Origin: Sarocladium kiliense
Lineage: Eukaryota > Ascomycota > Sordariomycetes > Hypocreales > Sarocladiaceae
Reading direction: 5' to 3'
NCBI GenBank assembly: GCA_030734395.1
Contig: JAUZTG010000041.1
Coordinates: 1,922,001 to 1,986,000 of the forward strand
Length of the DNA stretch: 64,000 nucleotides
Position numbers and translations under genes: made by a program. Shown here in pieces: positions 10,493 to 21,001 of the stretch. The notes below the pieces were generated by a model. That model had not been told where the DNA came from and did no database searches. It saw only the letters and a program-made list of their open reading frames with translations. Each line of letters opens with the position of its first letter. Position 1 is the first letter of the stretch.

Positions 10493-11857
10493 TCAAACGT
10501 GTGCCCATCCGTTCTCCGCCAGAACCTGCATCTCATTAATCAAGCAAAACTCCCCAGGCTCTTTCCTCTCTGTTCCTTCCGGTGCAGCCTTCTCCCAGGC
10601 TCGGACTCGCCCTCTGACGACCCACGACTCGAATGACCAGACGAGCCAGCGACGAAGACGGTTCTTCCATAGGCCGCGGAAGATGTCGCCTGTTTCGACC
10701 CAGAGGCGCTCGCGGGGGTGGACCTCGTCCCAGGCGGCTGGGTTATATGCGACGCGCACGCGGGGGTTGATGAAGACACCGAGGGTCTTGGAGAGGGGAT
10801 TGTCGGCGTGGATGAGGCAGCATTCGGAGCCTTCAAGGTGAGAGGTGGCGAGGGAATCGTCGATACCACGGAAGCGGAGGTTGGTGTTCTCGTCGACGAA
10901 CGGGGCAGCGGGCATGACGACTGCGAGGAAGCTGTTAGTCGTGATCAGGGTGAAGTGCAGGGTTCCTGTAGATGAACTTACCAACGCCATTCCAGCAGCT
11001 CTTTACGGGCACAGCGTCCTTGTTGTGAATGAGGGCGCTTCTTGATGCCCAGGACTTGAGATATGGCCAGGTCTGCATGGCGTGTGGCTGTCCCTCGCTG
11101 TCCCGCAGCGCAAATGTGTCGTAGTAGTTTGGCGGCTTCGCGAAGTCTAGCGAGCAAGCAGCCGCATACTTGCCCCCATTTGTATCCATCAACAGCATTA
11201 CATCCTCCACCTATGCAGGTTACGGTCAGCTTTGGAGCTTGTGAGCTGCGTACTCAGCGATGTCGAGCTCACCTTAAACACTACGTCATTCAAAAAGATG
11301 ACCTTGTCAAAGTTGATCCCCTTTTTGTGCATATCGAAAAGATCTTGGAGGACCTGGTTTCGTAAACGTGCGAGGTACGGTATCCTCCGCAGCTCCCGCT
11401 TGCCACGCGCCGTGTCTATCCAGCCTTCACCCTTGTTCTCATTGAGCAACTCGTCCTTGTGTGTAACGTCCGAGATGACGATCCGTCTCGGCACGGCCCT
11501 CCTCTCCAGCTCACGGTCTAAACCCCTGAGCAACGACTTGCTGTCATCCCAGCTCCCGCTCTCGTGAACGCTCACAAACATATTCTGAGCGCCAAACGTA
11601 TCCGTCAAGCGAATCAACTCCTTGATCCAATGACTGCGCAGGATCTTGCCGTTATTGAAGTGCATGCTTGCGATATAAAGACGCTGGGCCGGCCGCGGCT
11701 GGAGCTGGTACCGGGCCTTCTCGCCCTCGGCGATGTCACGGTGGATGCGGAAGACATCGAGGACGTTGAGGATGATGAAGAGGAGGATGAGGATCTTGGG
11801 CGTGCGCGCGCGGAGGAAGCGGCGGAGGTACAGTCGGGTCGCACTAGCTGGCCGCAT
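10493..11857 (-). CDS. CAP59-type alpha-1,3-mannosyltransferase (GT69-like)
   Basis: Three exons: 11857-11273, 10920-10493 and between them 11210-10982; introns 11211-11272 (62 nt) and 10921-10981 (61 nt) have GTGAGC and GTAAGT donors. The protein is 413 residues. It has a short cytoplasmic N-terminus (about 20 residues), one membrane anchor around residues 20-38 (ILILLFIILNVLDVF) and a lumenal catalytic domain, so it is a Golgi type II protein. Family hallmarks of the cryptococcal CAP59/CMT1 mannosyltransferases are visible: RLYIASMHFNNGKILRSHW near the anchor, a FVSVHESGSWDDSK segment, and a FDKVIFLNDVVFKVEDVMLL acidic block followed by AAACSLDF. The family adds mannose to glycans or glycolipids; the acceptor in this fungus is unknown. 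The start is the first ATG, just before the anchor. Confidence 0.88.
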
Positions 11858-13242
11858 CTCTTCTTGTGTGTCGTGGTCGGAGGCGAGGTTGCGTAGACGT
11901 CCTGACAGGGTCCGACATGCGCGCGCCAGACACCCGGGGGGCCGCTAGGGAAGAATCCCCTGGTTGCTTGGAGGAGGACGGAGGGATAGTTGTCGATCAG
12001 AGATGAATCAGGTATCGCACACGTTCGGCATCGCGTGTTGGAGAGGTGAGTAGGCTAAGCAGAAGACGCTGGAAAAGACGAGGAAGAAAGAAGCAGCTTG
12101 GTTGGGATGGAGGATACGAGGTTGAAGTGGTGGTGGCAGCTGAAGTGGAAGTCGATGTACACGCCACGCAATGCCGCGAATGGGGAGGCCGAGACGAGAC
12201 GGGCACTGCCTGGCAATGGCTCTGGGTTAGCGCCTTTAGGGGGGCGCCAGGGGAAGGGACAAGAGGATTGGAGGGGCTGAAGCTCAGGGCGGACTGCGCT
12301 ATAATGGGATCGAGTGAAGCCCCTGAAGAGTAACGAGGGCTTGCATTCATTACTGCTCTTCAATCAAGTCTGGACCTAATTCCCTTTTAAGCTCACTGAA
12401 AGTGGCATGAGCAGAAAATAAATTTCAGGTCACTTCAGGGCAAGGTATGCTTTACCTAATATTCATCCCGTCCAAAGCTCTACCAGCAACGTACACACGC
12501 GGCCGCCCAGCCTTCACCACTGGCCCCGAGACAAGACCCAAGAAACTCAATGAATTACTCCATCATATCACCTTTTCAGGTCTCTGATGGATCGCAGTCC
12601 CCACCAACGGGTCTCAGGTACAACATCTCCCAGCTCCAAGATTTACGTGTCCAGCCCCTAGTTAGTGGCCAATCATCCGTTGATCAGCGAATAACAGGTG
12701 AGTGTTCCGTCCAGACGGCGCCACATGGAGATCCACTGGGTGTAGTTCCCGTTGTGTGATCCACTGGAGGGTGGCTCTGGTGCTGGGCTCCATCACATGT
12801 CGAGATGAGTTCAGGGGTCTGGTCTCTGGCCTAGCCTTGGTTGCGTGTGCTGCTTGGAATGGACTTTGAGATCTAAAATAAATACTCTACTCGATTGGCA
12901 GCCTTGCTTACCGAGAAGCGCCTTTTTCATGAAAGTCACTTAGCTATAGACGTATCGTTGATAATAGCAGATAGTTGGGAAGCATATAGTGAAGTCCATC
13001 ATTGTTCTGCCAAGGCATTCATGTCATAACACGCATAGTATTCGCCGTATTTTCCTACAATGACACCTTCCGTCTAAATGCCATCTACTTCTGCTTTTTC
13101 CACCATCCCTCTCCTCGAAGCGAGAGGAGTACATCGTCCGAGAGTATATTACACAGCTCTCCATCACCACATTGTCCAATCCTCAACCAGGGGTTGAAGC
13201 CATGTAAGTGTTAACAAGACTATGTTCCACATTGTCAAACCC
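11858..13242. other. Intergenic, promoter of the mannosyltransferase and 3' region of pmt4
   Basis: No gene seen in about 1.4 kb. The low end is the upstream region of the minus-strand mannosyltransferase; the high end is 3' untranslated sequence of the minus-strand pmt4 gene. There is a small inverted repeat at 13108-13127 (6-bp arms). Confidence 0.55.
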
Positions 13243-15690
13243 TTATTTGGCAAAATGCAAGTCATAGCCAAGCCACTTCCTCATCAGAACCTGCTTGACA
13301 GACAGGCCAGGGTAGCCGTAAGTCAACGGCAGGAAGAAGTACCAGCCAGCTGCCACGAGGACAAGCACGACGGCCGTGCCCACCCACGCTGCGAGCATGC
13401 TCTGCCCAGCGAACCGCTCACGAGCAGAGACAAACCGTCTCGCTGCGGGTGCGTTCTGCTTGCCAGACTTGACGCCTCCGACCGTCGAGTCATCCTCAAT
13501 CGTCTCCGTGTTGAAGATGAACTCCAGTAGCGCACCAGTCACAAGGCACGACGCCAGGTGAGCCGGCAGATAGTGGTGAAGGAACAGCTGACGGCCCATG
13601 ATGAAGAAGGGGAAGTAGTGCGTAGCCCATGCAATGAAGAAGAATCCCGTCGAGTTGTAGAAACGGGATCGGGTGCCTATTGAACATTAGTGTCTTGCTA
13701 TCAAATAGTGACGACAGGGGTAGTAACTTACGCTTATCAAGGGCATCAATGCCCCGGCGGAGCGAGACCTGGTCAGCACCAACGATACCAACGAAAACAG
13801 CCAGCAAACTGCTAGCGAGCCACCAGCCAATGGGGTTACCCAAGAAGTAGATCTGCTGACGGGTGTCGCTCTGAGTCCAGAAGCTCACACCACGGAGCAG
13901 GAAAGGCCACTGGTAAGGGTGGCTGGCGTACGGGTGGCTGCTGGTAAGCTTGTTGTTATGGTAGAACATCTTGCCCTGTAGCTCTATCCACTTCTTAAGG
14001 AACGGCATCGACTTGACCTTGCGCTCCGGCCTCTCCCGGCGCTTGTCATCGGCGGCCAGTGAGGGAACATCCTCAACGTACCAAACGTTAGAGCTGGGCG
14101 CGATCTGCTTGTTGCCGTTGACTTCCTGTTGCCCAAAGCCCCACTCTGGGAGCGGCTTGGTGTGCGTCCACATGGCAACCTTGCTTGGGTTGTGGATGAG
14201 CTTGAAGTGGCTGGCAATGGTCTTAAGTTCCTGCTTCTTCTTTTTGCCCTCAACACGGACCTCGAAAATAGTGTCGTTCTGGCGCTTGCCGAGAGCATCT
14301 TCGATAGATACACAGGTGAACTCCTGGTTGGTAGGATAGTACGGCGAAGCCACATCATGGGAAAGCAGCATCTTGTCGGTTCCCAAGTGCTTCAGGCGAA
14401 CGAGATCATTGTTCTTCACCGCACGGCCAAGAGTCTCCTCACCGTCGATGGGAAGAATTTGCCAGTAGTTGTTCGTGTCGTTGTGGGGGTAGCCAGTAAC
14501 CTGCTGTCCCTGGCTAGAAACACGGCCATCGTCGTATCGGAGAGGGTAGCGCTCATCGTGGCTGTGAAGATAGGACTTGGTCTCCTTGTGCCTGATGCTG
14601 ATGCTGTCGTAGTACTGAACAGTAACAGCATTAGCCAGCATGGCGTTGTCGCTCAGTGTCTCCTGAAACTCAGGGCTCATGAAATCATCGCCAGGGCCAG
14701 ATCGGCTAAGAACCGTGAAGTGAACCTGGAACCAGAACAAGTAGAAGAGGAAAGGCATCGTGATGAGACCAAAGGCGCGCGCAGCAAAGTGCTTAGCAAA
14801 CAGTCGCAGGGTCAGCGCACCACCAGGCCTGTTGATATCCAGCAGTGACCAGAGGTCGATAACGACTGCGGTACCAATCGTCACGAAGGCGAAAAGGCCG
14901 ACATACTTGACGGAAATATCGCAAGACAGGGCGAAGCCAGTCAGAATCAGCCACTTCCACCACTTGCGGCTGAAAGGCTCGTGGCGAAGCTTGTAGAACT
15001 TAATGTAGCACAGGAGACTGCAGGCCATGGCAAGAACGAGAACCGCATCAAGCAGGATGAGGCGTGTCTGGCCAATGTGAGCGTTGTCGAGTAGGATCAG
15101 ACCGGCCGCGACAACACAAGCAGGCAGACTGTAGCCAGACTCCCACATAATCAGATACGTGACAGAGACGGTCAGAGCGCCGAGAATGGCAGGCAGGGCA
15201 CGGAAAGCGACATAGGGCACGTTGTTCGCGATGTAAGAGTCGCCGATATTCTCGAAGTGGAAATGTCCATCGTAGCCGACAAGCCATCCCATGAAGGCGA
15301 AGAGAAGCTTTCCAAGCGGCGGGTGCACATCGAAGAAGTAGGTACGCTCGAGGTAGTAAGAGGCGAACTGCAGGCAGGGAATGTGTTAGCATTGCGCCTG
15401 GGGGTTCAAGCCAGAGACGGGGAAAGACGAACCTTGCCGAAGTGCACCTCGTCGAAGACAACCTCGTTAGGGTGGCTAATACCCCAGAATCGTGTAACAA
15501 AGGCCAGAATGGTGGTGATAATGAAGCCGAGCTGGTAGTCACGCTCCTTATCGATGGTGCTTCGCTGCGCAGCGGCCTTGGCCAGCTTGTCGAGCTCAAC
15601 CTCGGGAGCAAAGCCAGCAGGCTCGGTGCCGCTCTTTGCAGGGACATTGCGCTGGCGCAAGCTGCCCTGAGGCGTGGAACTGCGCGCCAT
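13243..15690 (-). CDS. pmt4: Dolichyl-phosphate-mannose:protein O-mannosyltransferase, PMT4 class
   Basis: Three exons: 15690-15433, 15367-13732, 13676-13243; introns of 65 and 55 nt. The 775-residue product is the usual length for the family. It transfers mannose from dolichyl-phosphate-mannose to Ser/Thr of secretory proteins in the ER membrane. The first lumenal loop holds the Asp-Glu motif (PNEVVFDEVHFGKFASYYL) and DVHPPLGKLL. Many hydrophobic segments follow, then a lumenal MIR region with RYPLRYDDGRVSSQGQQVTG and NDTNNYWQILP, then C-terminal membrane spans. The combination HPNEVVFDE plus YDDGR(I/V)SSQGQQV points to the PMT4 subfamily (the one that acts on membrane proteins) rather than PMT1 or PMT2. 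The name is assigned by these motifs only. Confidence 0.95.
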
Positions 15691-16493
15691 GGTTGTGACG
15701 CTCGCAAAGTGTGCTGTAGGTGGTTGTGGTGATGGGTTCAAAAAGTGGTGTGAGGGCGTCGAGGGGCCACGTTGGACCTACAGCTCCCCTTTTCGTGTCC
15801 ACAAGGGGAAGCCCTGTCACAGGCCAAATGTGGAATCCAATGCGAAAATCGTAGAAAAAGTTTGGTCAATGAGTGTGAGAAGAGGATACAGTCAGAAAAG
15901 AGATGGGAGGTAGGAATGAAGAAAGGAAAAAGGGATGGACAGTCAGGGCGAAGGCCTCGATGTCTCTGTGGCCGGAGCTTGGAGGAGGTCGAAGGGATCG
16001 CCTAGTCTCCCGTGTCGTCGCCCTTGTGTGGAGGCCGCGTCGTCGCTCGCTGACGAGACGCGCCAGGGATATTCCAGTTCCTGAAGTGGATCTTTGTTTC
16101 GTGGGAGGGGATGCCTCGCATTACTGAAGCTGAATGCCAGTCATAATGTGGCTGTCGGCCTACCCTACAGAAGCCTCGACACCAAGACAGTTTACTACAG
16201 CATGCACAACCACAACCACAACGGTAAAATAAGAAGTATTTTGTAATTGCCTTTATTCACTCATGATCCATGATCAGCCTTAATCCATAATACAATATTT
16301 TTTACTGTCCACGAACAAGCGCTATTGTATGCCAAGCGGAGCACGTCATCGCCGAATAACGGAGCTCTGGCCAGAGCCCTCCCCCTCCAACGTCCCTCCT
16401 CAGCCTCGAACTTATCTTTCTATTCATCTCAATCACAGCTCCAGCCTCAGCAGCACATTTACCTCACCCAACAGAAAGGCCCCAATTGCAGGT
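15691..16493. promoter_or_regulatory. Divergent promoter region, pmt4 / RidA gene
   Basis: 803 bp between the two start codons, holding both upstream regions. No gene is seen. An AT-rich patch occurs at about 16225-16310. A longer open frame continues upstream of the RidA start but lacks coding character. Confidence 0.5.
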
Positions 16494-17202
16494 ATGTCAC
16501 CAGCAATTGCTCGATCCTGCACAAGAATCCTCGCGCCCCTCCGCACAGCCCCGGCCCTGGTCCAGTTGTTCACCCGTGTCCAGCCTCAATTTCTCAGATA
16601 CTCCTCCACCATGTCTGACCAGGTCAACGTTTTCACCAAGGACGCCCCGTTCCGTAAGTCTCGCAACTAATCGCTCCTATCGATGTCGAATTGAGCGCAC
16701 GGCTAATGACTTCATAACAGCCCTCGGTCCTTACGTTAGTTGCAATCCCCTCACTAGCTCCGACCTCGGCTTCGACTGACGACCTCTCTACCACACAGTC
16801 CCAGGCCGTCAAGACCCCTACTGCCATTTACTGCTCCGGCCAGATCCCTCTGACCCCCGAGGGTTCCATGCTCGAGGGTACAATCGGTGAGAAGACCAGG
16901 CAATGCTGCAAGAACCTTGAGGCAGTCCTCAAGGAGGCCGGCTCCTCCATCACCAGGGTCGTCAAATGCAACATTTTCCTCTCTGATATGGCTCACTTCG
17001 CGGTAAGTTCCCGTCGACTCGAAAAAAGAATCCTTTTGTTACTGGCAGATCTGACTGATCATGATAGCCCATGAACGAGGAGTACGAGAAGTGGTTCAGC
17101 CACAAGCCTGCCCGTAGCTGCGTCGCTGTCAAGACCTTGCCTAAGAATGTCGACGTTGAGATCGAGGCTATTGCTCTCCCCGGCGATGATGCCAAGCTAT
17201 AG
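16494..17202 (+). CDS. RidA/YjgF family enamine/imine deaminase, probably mitochondrial and cytosolic
   Basis: Four exons: 16494-16653, 16721-16734 (14 nt), 16799-17002, 17068-17202. The product is 170 residues from the first ATG or 131 from the in-frame ATG at 16611. The family hydrolyses reactive 2-aminoacrylate-type imines made by pyridoxal enzymes; the yeast members are Mmf1 (mitochondrial) and Hmf1 (cytosolic). Diagnostic motifs are PLGPYSQAVK (split across the microexon), IYCSGQIPLTPEG and the active-site Arg in PARSCVAVKTLP followed by VEIEAIAL. The first 39 residues are Arg/Ser/Ala-rich without acids, a typical mitochondrial presequence. The second ATG has a strong CACCATG context and would give the untargeted core. 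The stop lies 147 bp from the convergent ARPC1 stop. Confidence 0.93.
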
Positions 17203-17349
17203 AGGAAGTAGACGGAATTACAAAGACGAAAAATGCCTGAGGATGTATCATTCCATAGAGAGCGATAGTAAACGGCGGCCCGTGGCCTCGATTGTGGTCT
17301 ATTCTAAGTTCCATGGGATAGTTTGTATGTCATGGTCAAGTTCGCCAAC

Positions 17350-18552
17350 CTACAGACCCCAGATGACAACCCTGCCGTCGACGCCGCTTGCTGTGATTGT
17401 GTCAGTACCCAGATCACAGGACAAGATGATCAGGGGTATTACTTACAGCTAAATCTGGCCAAAGAGTCCGAGGAACCCTCATACGGACGCACCATGCTGA
17501 TAGTGTTCTGGTGAACAGTCTTCAGCTGTGTGTCATCCTTGGCCTTGCCCTTCAGGTCCATCTGCTTGAACATGTTGAGGGCTGACTCCTCACGCTGCTG
17601 GCTGGCACCGGGACGTCCCTTGTTCTCCACGGTACCAGTCAGCTGCCAGCCGCCCTCTCCTCCCTTGAAGCGGAAAGCTTCACAGTCGTAGCCAGCAGCA
17701 ATGATCTCGTCCTCAGAGCTCCAGAGAAGGCTCTTGAAAGGAAGAAGCTGGGTGGCGATGGAGATAACGGCACGAGGGGGTTGGTCGGGAGCGGAGGGGT
17801 AGACCACTGTGATGCTGCTGTCGTGAGCGGCGAAGGCGAGACTGTCACCACTCGGAGAGAAAGCGACGGAGTGAACCCAACCAGCAGAGTTGTTCAAGAA
17901 CTCTCCACAGACAGTGTTGAAAGGGATCCTCTCACCCCAAGCGGTCGCCTCGGGGCGGGCATCGACGCCCTTGATGAAGCTGGAGAAAACACGAGCGTGG
18001 GCATCGGTAGAGCCGGCAGCAAGAAGGACAGAATTCGGATGCCAGGCAACACTGGTGATAGTGCTGCGAATTGGCTTCTTCAGGTGCTTGGAAACCCACC
18101 AGTCATTCTCCTCCTCGAAATAGCAGACGGCAATGACGCGGTCGCCGGAACCGACGGCGAACTTGTTCTCGTTGGGCGACCAGCGGACGAAGGTAGCAGC
18201 ACGGCTGATACGGAGGAGGACGAGGGTAGGCTTGTATCCAGTCGGCGAAGGCTCCCAGACGAGAGCATTCCTGTCTATTCAGAGGAATTAGTGCTGCTAG
18301 ACACCGTCACAGGTGAAAGGGAAGCATGCCTTGTGAGCAGGAAACGATGCGACCGCTGTTGGGAGCGATGTCGACACTGGTTACAGTCTTGTCATGGCCC
18401 TTGAGCTGATCCTTCAGCCTGTAGGTGTTGCCAGCCTTGCCGTACAGCTCGACGTTGGCATCGCGAGCAACAGCCAAGGTCTCGTGGTCAGCGGAGAAGG
18501 AGTGGTCGGCGATTGGGCCGTGGAAGAGATGGTGAACCTCGGGGCTGGCCAT
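17350..18552 (-). CDS. arc40: Arp2/3 complex subunit 1 (ARPC1/Arc40), WD40 protein
   Basis: Three exons: 18552-18330, 18274-17447, 17390-17350, giving 363 residues, typical for p40/ARPC1. It is the WD-repeat scaffold of the seven-subunit Arp2/3 complex that nucleates branched actin at endocytic patches. It starts with MASPEVHHLFHGPIADHSF and shows successive WD repeats: LKGHDKTVTSVDIAPNSGRI, RNALVWEP, ATFVRWSPNENKFAVGSG, TSVAWHPNSVLLAAGSTD and WVHSVAFSPSGDSLAFAAHD. The last short exon encodes SGVDGRVVIWGL, the expected end of the propeller. The first intron (18275-18329) must use a GC donor (CAAG|GCATGC) to keep GRIVSCSQDRNALVW intact; no GT donor fits. The second intron (17391-17446) is standard. 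Confidence 0.95.
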
Positions 18553-18942
18553 TTTTGTATGTTGTTCAAAGGCAATAGGAGTAGCTCTCTACTATCGCAA
18601 GACGCTATGAGCTGATGCGCATTCGTTTTCGTCAATTCGACTGTGGTATGATGACGGTAGGAGGCCACGCACTGCTGCCCGCATTGTCGTGTTGCGCAAT
18701 GACGGTGGGACGTAGGTTGAGGTGGGGTCGGAGCTTCCAGCGCGCGCACGGACCAGCAGCATCGAAACGGCAGCCTCTCCTCCGGGCTTTGGCATTTGCT
18801 CCAAACGAAAATCCACACGCGAACGATATTTGACGAGTACCGAGCGACCTGAACACCACCACGCGCCAGTCTATCTCACCAAAACGAGAAAGAAGATTTG
18901 GAGGTCTTGCACCACATCCTAGAGACGCGACCAGGACACACA
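18553..18942. promoter_or_regulatory. Divergent promoter, arc40 / U2B''
   Basis: 390 bp separate the two start codons. No coding potential is seen. It must contain both core promoters and 5' leaders. Confidence 0.6.
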
Positions 18943-19655
18943 ATGGCGGCTGCAGCACCTGCGCAAGGCCTGAAGCCGAACGCTTCACTACCTGCCAAAG
19001 TTCAACCTATCCCTCCCAATCAGACGTACGTCGCTCCCCTCACGGACTGCTGATTTGAACGACTGAAGCTGACATGTAACAGACTCTATGTGACCAATCT
19101 TCCTTCAGCAAAAATTCAGAAAGCCGACTTGCGGACAGCACTCTACATGCTCTTCTCGATGTACGGACCCGTTCTCGACATCGTTGCTTTGAAGACTATG
19201 AGCATGCGAGGTCAGGCGCATATCGTGTTTCGAGATGTCCAGGCATCAACGCAAGCGATGAGGTCACTAGATGGTGAGGAGTTCCTCGGTCGCAAAATGG
19301 TTCGTGTGTTCCTTTGCTCGTCCATATGTTGTAAGGTGTGCTGACCCTGCCTGATGTGTAGAAGATTCAATACGCCAAGGGCAAGTCAAACTTCGTGGCC
19401 AAGCTTGACGGCACATTCAAAATGCCAAACTCAGGCGCCGCCAGTGTTGAGCAGACTGAGCTGCAGCAAAGCATCTTCAATGCGCCTCAACCAGGGGCTT
19501 CTTCGACCACTGCAGGCGCCAAGTCTGGCGCGGCTGACCATGTGATGCGCGATGCTGGAACACCTGATGGCAGAGGACAGAAGCGCACCCGGGATGATGA
19601 AGATGATGACAGCGAGGGTGATGTTGCCATGGAGGAGGATAGCGACGATGATTGA
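18943..19655 (+). CDS. U2 small nuclear ribonucleoprotein B'' (U1A/U2B'' family)
   Basis: Three exons: 18943-19025, 19083-19299, 19362-19655; introns of 57 and 62 nt; 197 residues. A single RNA recognition motif spans about residues 29-105. RNP2 is TLYVTNLP and RNP1 is the RGQAHIVF stretch. MKIQYAKGKSNFVAK follows the domain, as is characteristic of the U1A/U2B'' group. The protein binds stem-loop IV of U2 snRNA in the nucleus and acts in pre-mRNA splicing. The tail is low-complexity and very acidic (DEDDDSEGDVAMEEDSDDD). The second RRM found in metazoan relatives is absent. It starts 390 bp from arc40 and ends 52 bp from the convergent atg10 stop. Confidence 0.92.
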
Positions 19656-19707
19656 AAGAGCCACCCTGGGCAAGGACACGTCTACCTTCACGCCGCGAAA
19701 TGCGGCA

Positions 19708-20563
19708 TTATTGCATGACCATTTCCCTGGGGACGTTGAGTCCGACGCAACTACCTGTCAGACCAAGCCATATCATCAGATAATCCTCTTTGGAACAGCT
19801 GAACTGCAGCATATTCTCCCCGACGAGACAGGGATGCAAGAAGAAGGTTGGAACACCTGTCATGGGGTGATGCTACATGACAAATGGTCAGAAACCAATC
19901 ACATGAGGAAGAAGATGATAGCTCGAAGGGACCGAACTCGGGGCTGCGTTGTGAAGGACACTTACATCTGCAGAGATACCCCCAACCGAGCCTTGCCGAC
20001 GGAGACCGTCTTTGTACGCGTCAGGGACGAGGCGGCGGAAAATCGTGTCGATATTGAATGCTGGCTCGTCGAGAGGCAGGCTCTTGAGTGCAAACCAGAG
20101 GCAAGGAACTCTGTATGTCGGGTGCAGATGAATCTCATACACTACGTGGCCAAAGTCGGGGGCAGTCTTTGTCGTCACCAATGCTGCCTACTGCAGGTCA
20201 GACAAGACGCTGCTTTGAGTTACTGAAAATAATACCTACCTCATCCTCTTCTTCAGCATCTAGCATGTCCTTGTCTACTCCGGACATTTGATTGTAGCCG
20301 TCACCGTGTTCTGCGAATGAGAATTTGTCGAGGTCCAGTGAGAGATCGTCATCATATAGGCTGCCCTCCAGAGGTCGGATGATCTGCAGATAGGTGACAT
20401 AGCCTCCATCGGGAGAGAAGATGGTATCGAGTGCCGTGCAAAGACGAAGTTTCCACCTCTTGCGCAACGGTCCGAGAGTCGCCTGGCAGTATTTCCGGTC
20501 AAGTTCGTGGCAGACCTCTGTGAATTCGTCTCGGGTGAGGAAGGGGTAGTTTTCGAAGCCCAT
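19708..20563 (-). CDS. atg10: Autophagy E2-like conjugating enzyme Atg10
   Basis: Three exons: 20563-20240, 20187-19966, 19872-19708; introns of 52 and 93 nt; 236 residues, normal for Atg10. Atg10 is the E2 that transfers Atg12 to Atg5 during autophagosome formation. The catalytic region is HHPMTGVPTFFLHPC, with the active-site Cys at about residue 197. A central VVYEIHLHPTYRVPCLWF strand pair and a C-terminal YLMIWLGLTGSCVGLNVP segment also match the family. The N-terminus MGFENYPFLTRDEF is typical. The first intron ends in a tandem acceptor CAG-TAG: only the distal TAG (20188-20190) keeps frame, since the proximal CAG would make the next codon a TAG stop. Confidence 0.92.
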
Positions 20564-21001
20564 CTCCGAGTATCCCCCAGAGACGAGGTTCTATTGTGAT
20601 TCAAGAGTCTATTCACAGCCTTTGATAGTAAGAGATATGTAGCTGGTCCGCCGGAAAAGCGAGGGACTAGAAGTTTATATCCTGCGAAAGTTGGTGTTGA
20701 AAGATTAGGCGCGTGCCCCAGTGGAGTCACTCACGCGCCGCCGGAGGATTGCCTGCGCGCCGTGGTGGCCGATCTGGGCTCCGGCCCGTCTTCCAGCGTC
20801 GACCGAAACGTGTCTCTAAAAACCAACGTCGTTGCAACATCGTCTTGCATTCAATTTCTGCATTGTGGTCAGGGGCTCATCTTGGTTTTGCGCTTGTGTT
20901 CTCGTTCGGTTTTTTCTTCCAGCATTCTTTTCGAAAACCGGGGACGCCAATTCACCACCAATCCTTCCACCCCTTTGCACGGCCATGCATGTGCCGTCCA
21001 G
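20564..21001. promoter_or_regulatory. Divergent promoter, atg10 / GH47 mannosidase
   Basis: 438 bp between the start codons. The plus-strand frame is open upstream of the mannosidase ATG but has no ATG, so I treat it as 5' leader. Confidence 0.5.
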
